From: Pseudomonas sp. 14P_8.1_Bac3
GTDB lineage: Bacteria > Pseudomonadota > Gammaproteobacteria > Pseudomonadales > Pseudomonadaceae
Length of the DNA: 64,000 nt
Assembly (NCBI RefSeq): GCF_025466085.1
Contig: NZ_JANLOD010000078.1
Coordinates: 124,001-188,000 of the forward strand
Reading direction: 5' to 3'
In this document: positions 27,617 through 37,700 of the stretch, piece after piece
How positions within the stretch are numbered: the stretch's first letter is position 1
How the letters are laid out: each line of letters opens with the position of its first letter
Made by a program: the position numbers and the translations under genes
The notes under the pieces: model-generated
The model's database searches: none
What the model was told of the DNA's origin: nothing
Seen by the model: only the letters and a program-made list of their open reading frames with translations

Positions 27617-30600
27617 ATGTCTGACACCCCTGCAACAACTCCGGCCGCTACCGCGAGTATCCACGGCCTGTTCCTCGAGAAAGCCATTCCCGACTGGCTG
27701 GTCAAGGCCACCCCGGAACGCCGCGCGGCCTTGAAAAACACCGCGACGACCACGCCGGACTGGCACACAACCACCTCCCGCGCCCAACGCGACGCCCTGG
27801 GCTTTCGCGCCACCGCCAGCCTCGCCGCACAGACCCGCCTGGACAACGTCATGTCGACCTTCCAGGACATCGATACTTTCGCCAGACCCCTGCTGGTCAA
27901 GGCCTTGGAAGACCGGTTCAAGGTGGAACTGGACGTCGATAAAACCCTGATTTGCCTCAAGCAACCGCTGGAATGGGGCATCCTCGGCATCGATATCGGT
28001 ACGTTCGAGGTGTTGAAACTGCCGCTGCTGCAAGCGGCTCTGCATAACTTCGAAGCCTCGGAAACCGAGGACGGTGCGTTTCATTCGTCCTCGGGCTTCC
28101 TGGTGGAAAACGCCACGCCCGGCACGTTCAGCGCCGTCAGCACCTCCCTGACCGTGACGCAATTTACCGGGCTGTGCCGCTCGCTGGACATCGGCGCGAA
28201 ATATCAGGTGTACCTCAAGGCGTTTTTCAAAACCTCGGACGCCGAAGCGGAAAAAGCGCTACGCCTGCCCTTCATCGACGCCCAGAAAACCGCGTTGCGC
28301 GCCGCGACAGACCTGGCACTGCTGAAAAAGGACATCACGCCGGCGGATTACACCATGATTGTGTCGGTCATCGACGGCGAAGTGCACCCCTGGATGGGCA
28401 AGAAACAGGTGTGGTTCCGTGACCTGTGCTTGATGAACCTGACCATGACCGGGTGCGTGGTGTTCTACATCTGTGAAAAATACCGCTACGGCGGCGAGAT
28501 GATCGTTTACATCCCTAACGATCCGGAGCAACCGCTCAAGCGCTACCTCTATGAAGACCTGACGGCGATGTTCAAGCGCCGTTTCACCGCCCGCGCCCCC
28601 GCGCAACCCAGGGACGGCAGCCCGACCGCCTATCAACGGTTTTTCAGCCAGTTCGTCGCGTATGGCGATCTTCCGCGCTACTTCAGCGAGTTCACCCAGA
28701 ATGCTTCGGGCGCCCCCCTGAGCCAGAAGCTCAGCCCCTATGTGTCGATCCTCAACACGCTGTTGCGGGGGATCAATCCGTTTGCCGGTCTCGACAAGCT
28801 GCCGCCCACCACGATCAATCAGGAGCCAAATGACGACCCCTTTCTCGCCCCTCGGGTTCAGGTGCAGAAGGGCCGGGGGCTGTGGAGCGAGAACAGCGAT
28901 CTGTGGGGTTATCTCTACGAGCAGCATCGCGACAAGGTCCTGGCCGACGCGCGTAGCCACGCGGTGCCCACGGCGGATGTCGATGCTCGCGTCCGTTCCG
29001 AGAAATTCGCCTTTCTGCTGAATATCGGCCTGCTGGTGCTGACCACCGTGACGATGTTCATCCCGGTACTGGGCGAGGCCATGATGGTGGTGATCGCCGG
29101 CCAGCTGATGTACGAAACCTTCGAAGCCTCGATCGAATGGAGCGAGGGTGATCGCAAGGCGGCCAAGGCTCACCTGATCGACGTGGCGGAAAACCTGGCG
29201 TTTTTCGCGGTGGCCGCCGGCGTCGGCAAAGGCCTGGCCAAATTGACCGCGGTCAAGGCCGAGCCGGTGATCGAACAACTGGACCCGGTCACGCTGCCCA
29301 ATGGCGACACCCGCTTGTGGAAGGCTGACTTGAAGGGCTACGAACGCGCCGTTTCCGTGGACCGCGACGTGCCGGCCAATGACCTCGGGCAATTCGAGTT
29401 CGACAACAAGACCCACGTCCGACTCGATGACAAGTTCTACGAAAAGACCTATGACGCGTCGCTGAAACGCTGGCGTATCAAGCGCCCGGGCGACCCTCAC
29501 GCCTATCAGCCACCGCTGGCTCACAACGGCACCGGGGCCTGGCGTCATACCCTTGAGCGCCCACAGACCTGGGACCGCCTGACCCTGCTGCGGCGCATGG
29601 GGCCGCTGACCGATACGTTCTCCGACGAGCAACTGCTGCGGATCGCCGACGTCAGTGGCGTCAGCGACGATGCCTTGCGCAAGATGCACCTGGACAACGC
29701 GCCGCCACCGCCCGAACTGGCCGATGCCATGCGCCTGTTCGAGGCCGACCATGGCGTGGCGCAAGTCATCGAACAGATCGAGACCGGGCGTGCCATCGAT
29801 GATCGCTACCTGTTTACCCTGCCCCTGATCACCGAACTGCCACGCTGGCCGGCCGGGCGCTTGCTGAAAGTGTTTGAAGGCCCCGAATTGTCGGGGGAGT
29901 CGATCAACTATGGCGCCGAGCGCCTGTCGGCGGGCGTCAAGCGCAAGAAATCGATCCGCATCACCCGAGCCGATGCCCTGAGCGGCAATCTGCCGGCGCT
30001 GATTCTGGCGGCGCTGGATGAATCGGAAATCACCCGTCTGCTGGGAGGCGAACCGGCCCGGGTGACGGCGTTGCGGCCGCAGGAGTTCAGCAAGCAGATC
30101 GCCGATCTGGCCCGCACCCGCCAGCCGGCGCTGTTCGAAAGCCTCTACAAAGGCGCGACCCCGGTGGACCCTCAGGTCGCCAGGCTGCAGCGGCTCTGCC
30201 CCGGGCTCAGCGAGACGGCGGCACACACCGTGCTGATCGACGCCACGGCCGAGGAGCTGACCCGGCTTGAGACCAGCGCCCGCGTGCCGCTGCGCCTGCT
30301 GGAGCAAGCGCGCTGGTATGTGCAGCAGGGACGTCTGACCCAGGCCTTTGCCGGTCTGCATATGGAAAACCTGGTGTCGGTGGACAGCAAGCGTGTAGCG
30401 CTGCATACCCTGGCGAAACTGCCGGGCTGGAAAGGTGACGTGCGCCTGGAAATACGCGAGGGCGGGATTGAAGGCGACCTGCTCGATGGCATCGGCAACG
30501 AAAACAGCAGTACCCGAAAGTACGTGGTGAAAAAGGGGCCGGTCTACCAGGCGTTCAATGACCGGGGAGAAACCCTTAACAGCCTGCCCCGCGAGGGCGA

Positions 30601-33600
30601 CAACTTTTACGCCTCCATCCTGCACGCCTTGCCCGATGACGCACGGCTGTCGCTGGGCATCCCCGGCGTGGCGCAACGCTCCGATCTGCGGCGCGCGATT
30701 ATCGACTATGCCACCACGCATCCCACGGAGTCGGCGCAACTGTTGCGCGACAAAACCGTGGCCAGACCACCGCGGCGCATTTCAGAGAAGCTGCTCGGCT
30801 ATCCAGCGAGTGGCCGAGGCGCGGACGTGACCGGCGAGCTGATCAGCCGGGTGCAGGATGTTTACCCGGGCCTGTCCGATGTCGAGGCCCTCAAGTTCCT
30901 TCTCGAGCAGTGGGGGCTTGGCCAGTCCAACCAGCAGATTTTCCACCTGCTGAGCAACCGTCTGCGCGAGTGGCAGGCGCTGGAGGCGACCCTTGACCAA
31001 TGGGTGGGCGGGGACAGCTCGCTGCGCGCCATGCTGGACGGCAAACGCCCGGCGGCGGAGGCGATCAGGTCCGCCTGGAAAAACTCGCCCAAAGCCGGGG
31101 TAAACCCGACGTATGCGCGGCTGGAATTGAACTGCCACGATTCGTTGCCGCCGCTGTCGGCGGATTTTTCCCATATCAGGGAACTGACGATCGGTGGCGT
31201 GGGCATGACCGGCGCTTCCATCGAAGGGCTGTTGGGCTCTTTTCAGCAGCTCGAAAAACTGTCGATCACCGGCATCGCCATGCAGTTGCGCACGGTTCCT
31301 CGGGCGCTGGACGGCATGAAGCAACTCACCGATCTGAGCTTGGCTTCGAACTTCCCCTACAGTGCGGCGGAAATCGCCAGGCTCGAGAACCTGGTCAGGC
31401 TCGAACGTCTGGAACTGCGTGGGGTACTGCAGAAGGCCGAAGACCTTGATGTGAGCCGCCTGAGCAACCTGCGCGACCTGACCATCACGAACGCCTCCGC
31501 ACAGGCCTGGCCGGTGGGTGTGCTCGAGCTGCCTCACCTCGAGCGTCTGAACATGCGCGGCAGCTTCGTCTACCAGTTGCCCGGCAGACTGTTCGAGGGC
31601 GGGCATGACCGGTTGTTGTCCGGGCTCTCCCTGGACTGGTCCTGGCTCACGCGCGAAACGTTCAAGGTGGCTTACGACTATGTAAGAAGCCAGCCTGTGC
31701 ACTTGATCGACCTGGAGGAAATGGTCGCGGATCACTGCAGAGGACAGTTGCGACAGTTTGGCACGGTTGGCGCGACGTCGAACGCGCCGGGGCCGCGGGG
31801 CGAGCCTTACGACTTTTTGTTTCAGTCGTTTCTCCAGCGCTGGGAGGGCGCCGAGGCCAGGTTCAACGCCATCGAAGCATTGGGCGACCGGTACGACGCG
31901 TTCTATCGTCAGCTCCATGCGTGGCTATCCAAGTTGTTTGTGCTTCAGGTGGAAAAAAGTTGGGAGATTGGGGCCGCCCTCAAACGTAGCTGGCACAGTG
32001 GACTGCTGCGCCGCTACGGCTCAACGGCCTACTCGACGCGTCTGGAACTGAACCTGATGTCGATCAGCCAACTTCCGGAACTGGCCGCCCGGGACTTTGA
32101 TCATGTAGAGACCCTGATCCTGCGCGGGAGCGGTGCGTCTCTCGAGGAGACCCATCGTTTTGTCAGCGGTTTCAATCGGGTGCAAAACCTCGACCTGAGT
32201 GGCAGCCGCTTCGCCGATGTCGGCACCTCGTCAGTGGGCCTGGATGTCAGCGCCATGAGCGAGCTCGAGGCCTTGAACCTGAACGGGAGCAATCTGCAGG
32301 CGTGGCCAACGGGCGCCGAGAGCCTGGCTGAACTGACCTGGCTGGACCTGGGCGGTAGCGCAATTACCACATTGCCGGACACCGCCCTGGCCCGCGACGA
32401 AATAGTGATCGGTACCCATCTGACCGGTTTGCCTTTGACGCCTGAGGCCTGGCAGGCGCTAAGCGCCGCGCGGGCTAGGGTCGAGCAGGCCAGGGGCTTG
32501 CTGCCGGGCACCCTCGAACGGTTCGCCCTCGAACCGGTGCCCCTCAACTTCCCGCCCGCCGAGACCGGCGCATCGATTGCCGAGAACCTGTTGCCGTTGC
32601 CCGCGCAAGTGCCGGCGGGCGAAGGCACGGCCTGGCTCGCCCAGCGTCTGAAAGCCGTCCGGTGGTTGGCGGACGATGAACCCTTGCAAACCATCGAAAA
32701 ACTGCGCAAGGAAGGCCTGGGCAGCACGGAAATCAGCGAGCGCATCGACGGTTGGCATCAGACCCTGGAAGACCTGACCCGCCGCTTGAACAGCTGGCTG
32801 TTCACCCGTGAAACCCATGGGTTGGGTTGGCAGATATCGGCGCACTCACGCCGATTGGCTGCCTTGCGCATCATCGAGTGTTGGCAGGAAGGCCTGATTG
32901 GCTGGAATGGCGTCGCCGACCGTAGCCTCAACCTCAACGGTTTGCAACTGGGCGATCTGCCTGGGTTGCCGGTGCAGTTCCCTCATGTGGGCGACTTGAA
33001 CCTGACCGGGGTTCGGCTGACCGGGCAAGGTTCCAACGGGTTCCTGCGTGCCTTTCCCAACGTCAACAGCCTGGCGCTGGGCGGCCAGCCGCTACAGGTG
33101 TTACCGCAGGCGATCGAATCGATGCGCGGGCTGGAACGGCTGGACTTGTCGGCGACTGCCCTGCTGGATCCCGAGCTTCTCTATCCCGTGCTGGGCTCGC
33201 TTGAACAGCTGCGGATACTCGACCTGGGTCACAACAACCTGCGGGCGTTCAACGTTGGATCACTGGAGCGACTTGAAGAGCTGGATTTGCGTAACAACCG
33301 AATCGAGGAGTGGCCCGCGGGTGTGCTGCAGGCCGATCACCTGCGGGTGCTGGATCTCAGTGGCAACCGCATCACGGCGATTCCCAACGAGGCGCTGGAC
33401 GGTACTCACGATGCGTTGATGGCGAACACGGACGTGTCCGACAACAGCTTCTCGCACCGCGAGCTGGAGCAGATCAGGGACTATGCGCGCAATGTCGAGC
33501 CGAACGCCTGGCTGGGTTATTCGCCCGATCGCCTTGATGAACTGATCGATGATTTGGCCAGCGACGATGAGGACGAAGGGGGGGCCATCGTACCGGTCCC

Positions 33601-34561
33601 CGTCGTACCGGATGAGGTCATCAATGAGGTCGAGGCCGAACCTGCACAGTTGCAGCCATGGCTGGACAATCTCGAACCCGCGGTGTCGATCACACGCCGT
33701 ACGCAATGGAACCAGTTGGCCGCCGAGCTGAACAACGGTGCGTTTTTTCACCTGTTGGCGATGCTGCGACTGACGCCGGAGTTCAAACTGGCCCGCGCCG
33801 ATTTGACACGTCGGGTGTGGGAGGTGATCAGCGCGGCGACCGAGGACAGTGAGCTCAGGGACGTTTTATTCGGCATGTCCGGGACCCATGGCACGTGTGT
33901 CGACGGGCGGATCCTGACGTTCAGTGACCTAGAGGTGAAGGTCTTCGAGCGCAATGTCCTGCAAGGGATTGCGCCGGGTCAAACGGACGCGCGAGGCAGC
34001 GCATTGCTGAGGCTGGGCCGACAACTGTTTCGTCTGAATAAAGTCGAGGACCTGGCGAAGAAGGCGACGCGCCAACACGCCGATCCGGCGGAAGTGCGCC
34101 TGGAATACCGGATTGGCCTGACCCGGGGCTGGAGCGACGGGCTGGAACTGCCGGGGCAACCCAGAAACATGCAATTTGGCCGGCCCATCAGCGGCACCGT
34201 GCTCAGTACCGCGCGCGCCACCATCGAGGCGCTGGAAAAAACCGACGCGTTCTATGAAAACCTGATCGGTCGAGACTTCTGGGAGCAATTCCTGCGGGAA
34301 AAATACCCTGAAGAATTCAGCGTCCTTGACCAGAACGTCATTGATCGACAAAGCCGATTCGAGGATGAGCACGCCCATGAAAATGTGGGCAGCGCCGAGT
34401 ACAAGGCCGCTGTGGAAATGCTGAACATCGAGCGCAGCATCGAGATCAATCAGAAGCTGATTGAACTGTCTCGAAGGGTCATCGGCGAAATGCCTCCACC
34501 CGTTCCCGCAGAGCCGCCACCCGGCACCTCGCGAGACCTGATGGGGCAGCCTCCGCGCTGA
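27617..34561 (+). CDS. giant dermonecrotic-toxin-like / LRR / NEL-type E3 ubiquitin ligase effector (2314 aa)
   Basis: A 2314-residue protein, probably a host-targeted effector. Residues 1 to about 1150 belong to the dermonecrotic-toxin-like N-terminal family seen in large Pseudomonas LRR proteins (from memory), including a hydrophobic stretch at about 464-544. Three leucine-rich-repeat blocks follow at about 1168-1328, 1474-1604 and 1771-1934; the last contains canonical LDLGHNNL and LDLSGNRI units. The C-terminal ~300 residues fit an NEL E3 ligase domain: the catalytic CxD motif is C2094-V-D2096 in GTCVDGR, and the helical tail has the EFSVLDQ and EYKAAVEML region. NEL enzymes (IpaH, SspH, SlrP) form a ubiquitin thioester on this cysteine. 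AGGAG lies 8 nt before the ATG. There is no signal peptide; the export route is not visible. A shorter paralogue follows. Confidence 0.82.
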   Translation: MSDTPATTPAATASIHGLFLEKAIPDWLVKATPERRAALKNTATTTPDWHTTTSRAQRDALGFRATASLAAQTRLDNVMSTFQDIDTFARPLLVKALEDRFKVELDVDKTLICLKQPLEWGILGIDIGTFEVLKLPLLQAALHNFEASETEDGAFHSSSGFLVENATPGTFSAVSTSLTVTQFTGLCRSLDIGAKYQVYLKAFFKTSDAEAEKALRLPFIDAQKTALRAATDLALLKKDITPADYTMIVSVIDGEVHPWMGKKQVWFRDLCLMNLTMTGCVVFYICEKYRYGGEMIVYIPNDPEQPLKRYLYEDLTAMFKRRFTARAPAQPRDGSPTAYQRFFSQFVAYGDLPRYFSEFTQNASGAPLSQKLSPYVSILNTLLRGINPFAGLDKLPPTTINQEPNDDPFLAPRVQVQKGRGLWSENSDLWGYLYEQHRDKVLADARSHAVPTADVDARVRSEKFAFLLNIGLLVLTTVTMFIPVLGEAMMVVIAGQLMYETFEASIEWSEGDRKAAKAHLIDVAENLAFFAVAAGVGKGLAKLTAVKAEPVIEQLDPVTLPNGDTRLWKADLKGYERAVSVDRDVPANDLGQFEFDNKTHVRLDDKFYEKTYDASLKRWRIKRPGDPHAYQPPLAHNGTGAWRHTLERPQTWDRLTLLRRMGPLTDTFSDEQLLRIADVSGVSDDALRKMHLDNAPPPPELADAMRLFEADHGVAQVIEQIETGRAIDDRYLFTLPLITELPRWPAGRLLKVFEGPELSGESINYGAERLSAGVKRKKSIRITRADALSGNLPALILAALDESEITRLLGGEPARVTALRPQEFSKQIADLARTRQPALFESLYKGATPVDPQVARLQRLCPGLSETAAHTVLIDATAEELTRLETSARVPLRLLEQARWYVQQGRLTQAFAGLHMENLVSVDSKRVALHTLAKLPGWKGDVRLEIREGGIEGDLLDGIGNENSSTRKYVVKKGPVYQAFNDRGETLNSLPREGDNFYASILHALPDDARLSLGIPGVAQRSDLRRAIIDYATTHPTESAQLLRDKTVARPPRRISEKLLGYPASGRGADVTGELISRVQDVYPGLSDVEALKFLLEQWGLGQSNQQIFHLLSNRLREWQALEATLDQWVGGDSSLRAMLDGKRPAAEAIRSAWKNSPKAGVNPTYARLELNCHDSLPPLSADFSHIRELTIGGVGMTGASIEGLLGSFQQLEKLSITGIAMQLRTVPRALDGMKQLTDLSLASNFPYSAAEIARLENLVRLERLELRGVLQKAEDLDVSRLSNLRDLTITNASAQAWPVGVLELPHLERLNMRGSFVYQLPGRLFEGGHDRLLSGLSLDWSWLTRETFKVAYDYVRSQPVHLIDLEEMVADHCRGQLRQFGTVGATSNAPGPRGEPYDFLFQSFLQRWEGAEARFNAIEALGDRYDAFYRQLHAWLSKLFVLQVEKSWEIGAALKRSWHSGLLRRYGSTAYSTRLELNLMSISQLPELAARDFDHVETLILRGSGASLEETHRFVSGFNRVQNLDLSGSRFADVGTSSVGLDVSAMSELEALNLNGSNLQAWPTGAESLAELTWLDLGGSAITTLPDTALARDEIVIGTHLTGLPLTPEAWQALSAARARVEQARGLLPGTLERFALEPVPLNFPPAETGASIAENLLPLPAQVPAGEGTAWLAQRLKAVRWLADDEPLQTIEKLRKEGLGSTEISERIDGWHQTLEDLTRRLNSWLFTRETHGLGWQISAHSRRLAALRIIECWQEGLIGWNGVADRSLNLNGLQLGDLPGLPVQFPHVGDLNLTGVRLTGQGSNGFLRAFPNVNSLALGGQPLQVLPQAIESMRGLERLDLSATALLDPELLYPVLGSLEQLRILDLGHNNLRAFNVGSLERLEELDLRNNRIEEWPAGVLQADHLRVLDLSGNRITAIPNEALDGTHDALMANTDVSDNSFSHRELEQIRDYARNVEPNAWLGYSPDRLDELIDDLASDDEDEGGAIVPVPVVPDEVINEVEAEPAQLQPWLDNLEPAVSITRRTQWNQLAAELNNGAFFHLLAMLRLTPEFKLARADLTRRVWEVISAATEDSELRDVLFGMSGTHGTCVDGRILTFSDLEVKVFERNVLQGIAPGQTDARGSALLRLGRQLFRLNKVEDLAKKATRQHADPAEVRLEYRIGLTRGWSDGLELPGQPRNMQFGRPISGTVLSTARATIEALEKTDAFYENLIGRDFWEQFLREKYPEEFSVLDQNVIDRQSRFEDEHAHENVGSAEYKAAVEMLNIERSIEINQKLIELSRRVIGEMPPPVPAEPPPGTSRDLMGQPPR

Positions 34562-34568
34562 TCCCAAT

Positions 34569-34658
34569 GTGGGAGCGGGCTTGCTCGCGAAGAGGCCATC
34601 ACATTCAACATTGATGCTGACTGATACCCTGCCATCGCCAGCAAGCCGGCTCCTACAG
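34569..34658. repeat. chimeric REP pair
   Basis: The left arm at 34569-34591 is the GTGGGAGCGGGCTTGCTCGC class. The loop has the phrase ATTCAACATTGATG seen in other long-loop REPINs. The right arm at 34634-34658 belongs to the ATCGCCAGCAAGCCGGCTCC class, so the two arms are not exact complements. Confidence 0.85.
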
Positions 34659-34797
34659 TGGATCGGCGGCGTGCCCCAATCCTGTGGCCACCCAAGATCC
34701 CCAGCAGAAGATCCTGCTACTGCGGTACATATTTAAGCTTTTCCCCCGAAGTCGTTCGATAGGCTGAAGACTTTCAGTCAATCATGGATGACCTGTA

Positions 34798-37700
34798 ATG
34801 CCCGATTCAATTACCCCCGTTACCCTCCCCGAAGGCGCGTTCAACGCTGACCTGCGCGGCGTTCACTACGACTTCCTCAAAAACCGCATCCCGAGCTGGT
34901 TTACCCAGGCGAGCAAGCAACGACAGCACGAACTCGGCAACCACGAACTGCAACTCCCGAGCTGGTACCGCAACGCCACGCCCGAGCAGAAGAAAGCGCT
35001 GGCGGACAGCCACGCGCGCTATCGCGAGACGCTGAACACCATCGACGCCAGACTCGGCCTGATCAAGGACGTGTTCGAGTTTGCCGAGCAGCCACTCAAG
35101 GACGCGATCCAGGCGCGGTTCAGGCAGTATGTGGATGTCAGAAATATTCAGTTCTTCCGCAAATACGGACGCAAGAGCCGTGACGATTTATACGGATTTT
35201 TCGTGTTTGAGCAGACGCTGGATCCACGCCTGACCACCGAGTACCGAGGGACCTCCCTGCTCGAAGCGGCCCTGGCCAACTTCGAGCCCGATGAAGAAAA
35301 GCCCCTGCCCTGCAACGACTGCCAGATCATCACCCGTTGGCGCACTGAGCATGATGAAGTCATGCCCTCGTTTGAAATGCTGGAGGCCGACGCCTGGCCC
35401 ATGGAAACCCAGGAATTCGCCAAGCTCTGCCGCACCCTCGACCTGGGCGCGAAGTACCAGCAACACATCAAGGAAATCGTGCAGCCTGAGGACGAGAGCG
35501 AGCGCAAGGCACTTGAGCAGGCACTGGAAGAACACCTGCGACAACAGCTGGCGGTGGCCATCGAAATTGGCCACCAGCAATTGGCAATCGGGGCGAATGG
35601 CGGAATCGAGGCCGGCATCGGTGGTGGCGTCTACCGGATGCTCCAGCAAGCCCTTGCCAACAGCGGCAGCGCCACCCTGGATGGGCGGCCGGTGACCTAC
35701 TCGGCATTGACGATATTCGGTATCGAATTGGTGGGCCCGTTGCTGATCGGGCCGACCCGCAAAAACGCGGATCGGGTCGAGCGCCTGGCGGTGTACCTGC
35801 CCAACGACCCGCAGCAACCGATCAAGGAATACGCCACTAGTGGCGACTTCATGGCGGACCTGCGAACCCGTTTGCACAGTGCCGCGTATCGACGTTACTT
35901 CAGCCAGTTTGTGCCGCTTCGTCAGCAAGGCATTTTCATCACTCAACTGAGCGAGTTGTACAACACAAAAAATGTCGGCATCCAGTGGGATTATCCGCTG
36001 GGAGCAAAACCCGTGAACCTGCCGATGGGGGAAGTGCCGATCGAGGGCGACCTGTGGACGCAACTGCGGCAGAACACGATCAACAAAATCTACAACAATG
36101 CCCGCGCCGTTGCGGTGCCCACCGAGGATGAGGACAGTCAGGCGCGCCTGGAAAGGCTGCAGAGCTACTACGATGCCGCCAACAGCGTGTTCAACCTGGC
36201 CGCGTTTGTCGTGCCGGTGCTGGGGCCGGTCATGCTGACCGTGGGCGCCGCGCAAATGTGCGATGAAGTGTTTGAAGGCATCGAAGCGTACGAAAGGGGC
36301 GACACGAAGGAAATGTGGGCGCACTTTTCCGGCGTCGCGTTGAACGCGGCGTTCGTCGGCACGGGCGCGGCGGTGCTGCCGAAGATTCAGGTGTCGAGCG
36401 TGGTGGATTCGCTTAAACAGGTCACCCTGGCCGACGGCAAACAGAAACTGTGGAAGCCGGATCTGTCGCAATACAAGACCACCGTCACCTTGCCGCCCGA
36501 CGCCGTACCCGATGAGCTGGGCACGTACTCACACGAAGGGAAAAAGGTGCTGCCCCTGGGCGGCGACCACTATCTGATCGAGCCAGACGCAACCGGCGAG
36601 CATTATCGGATCAAGCACCCGACCCGTGCCGGGGCCTACTCGCCTGAACTCGCGCATAACGGCGAAGGCGCCTGGCACCATGAGGCGGAACGTCCGCACA
36701 CCTGGGAAGGCGCAACCCTGATGCGTCGGCTCGGCCCGGTGGCGGACGGTTTCAGCGACGCCGAACTGGAGCAGGCCCGGCGCGCCAGCGGGGTCGACGA
36801 CGATGTGCTGCGCCGGGTGCATGCGAACGGCGAGCCGGTCCCGGCGATCCTGCTGGAAGCCCTGAAGAAATTCAGGGCCCATGGTGAAGCGGTAAAGGTC
36901 GCCACGGGTATCGACCAAAGCCCGTACTCGGTTTACGCAGCGCCCCTGGCTGTCGAGTTGCCGGGTTGGCCGGCGCACAAGGCGATCGAGGCTTTTTCGC
37001 AGGATCGCTTGAGTGGACCTTCAACCAAGTACGGCAACCTAGAGGCCTCGCCGCAAAATACCCTCAAGGTCACGCTGTCTGACGTGATGAGCGGCCGCTT
37101 GCTTGAACGCCTCATCGCGTTCTTGAGCGAAGACGACATCAAGGCACTGTTTCCCACCTACACGCCCGTCACACCCGAGCAGCGGATCGCTGCCTTGCGT
37201 GACCGCTTACAAGAACAAGCGATCAAGGCCAGGGCGCGGATTACCGAGAGCCGCTACACCGAGCGCCAACCGCCAGTCGATCAGGCCGTCGCCGTGGTGC
37301 AGGGGCAATTCAAAAGTTTGCCGGCCTCGATGATTCAAGAGTTGCTGTCCGACGCCACCTCCGCCGAACTGACTCGATTGAATAACGAAAAACGCGTGCC
37401 CTTGCGCATCGCCGAGGGCGCCCGTCGGTTGCAACAGCAAGTGCGCCTGACCCGCGCCGCCGAGGGCCTGTCCCTCGAAGCCATGGCCAATAAGGACACT
37501 GAAGTTCTCGCACTCAATACGCTGCCCGCGCTACCGGGCTGGGTGAACGATCTGCGCATCGAAATTCGCGAGGGTGACCTTGAGGGCGAGCTGCGCGCCA
37601 GTGTCGGTCCCGACAACGCCAGCGAGCGCAAAGTGCTGGTGCGCCGCGGCGACGGCCGCTACGAGGCGCGCACCGACCGCGACGAGCACCTGCACGGTAT

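Noticed and set aside
28259..30739. Long antisense frames opposite the NEL-type, urease and urt genes
   Set aside because: GC-rich codon use produces long mirror frames; they are Arg/His/Gln-rich, match no family and lack ribosome sites.
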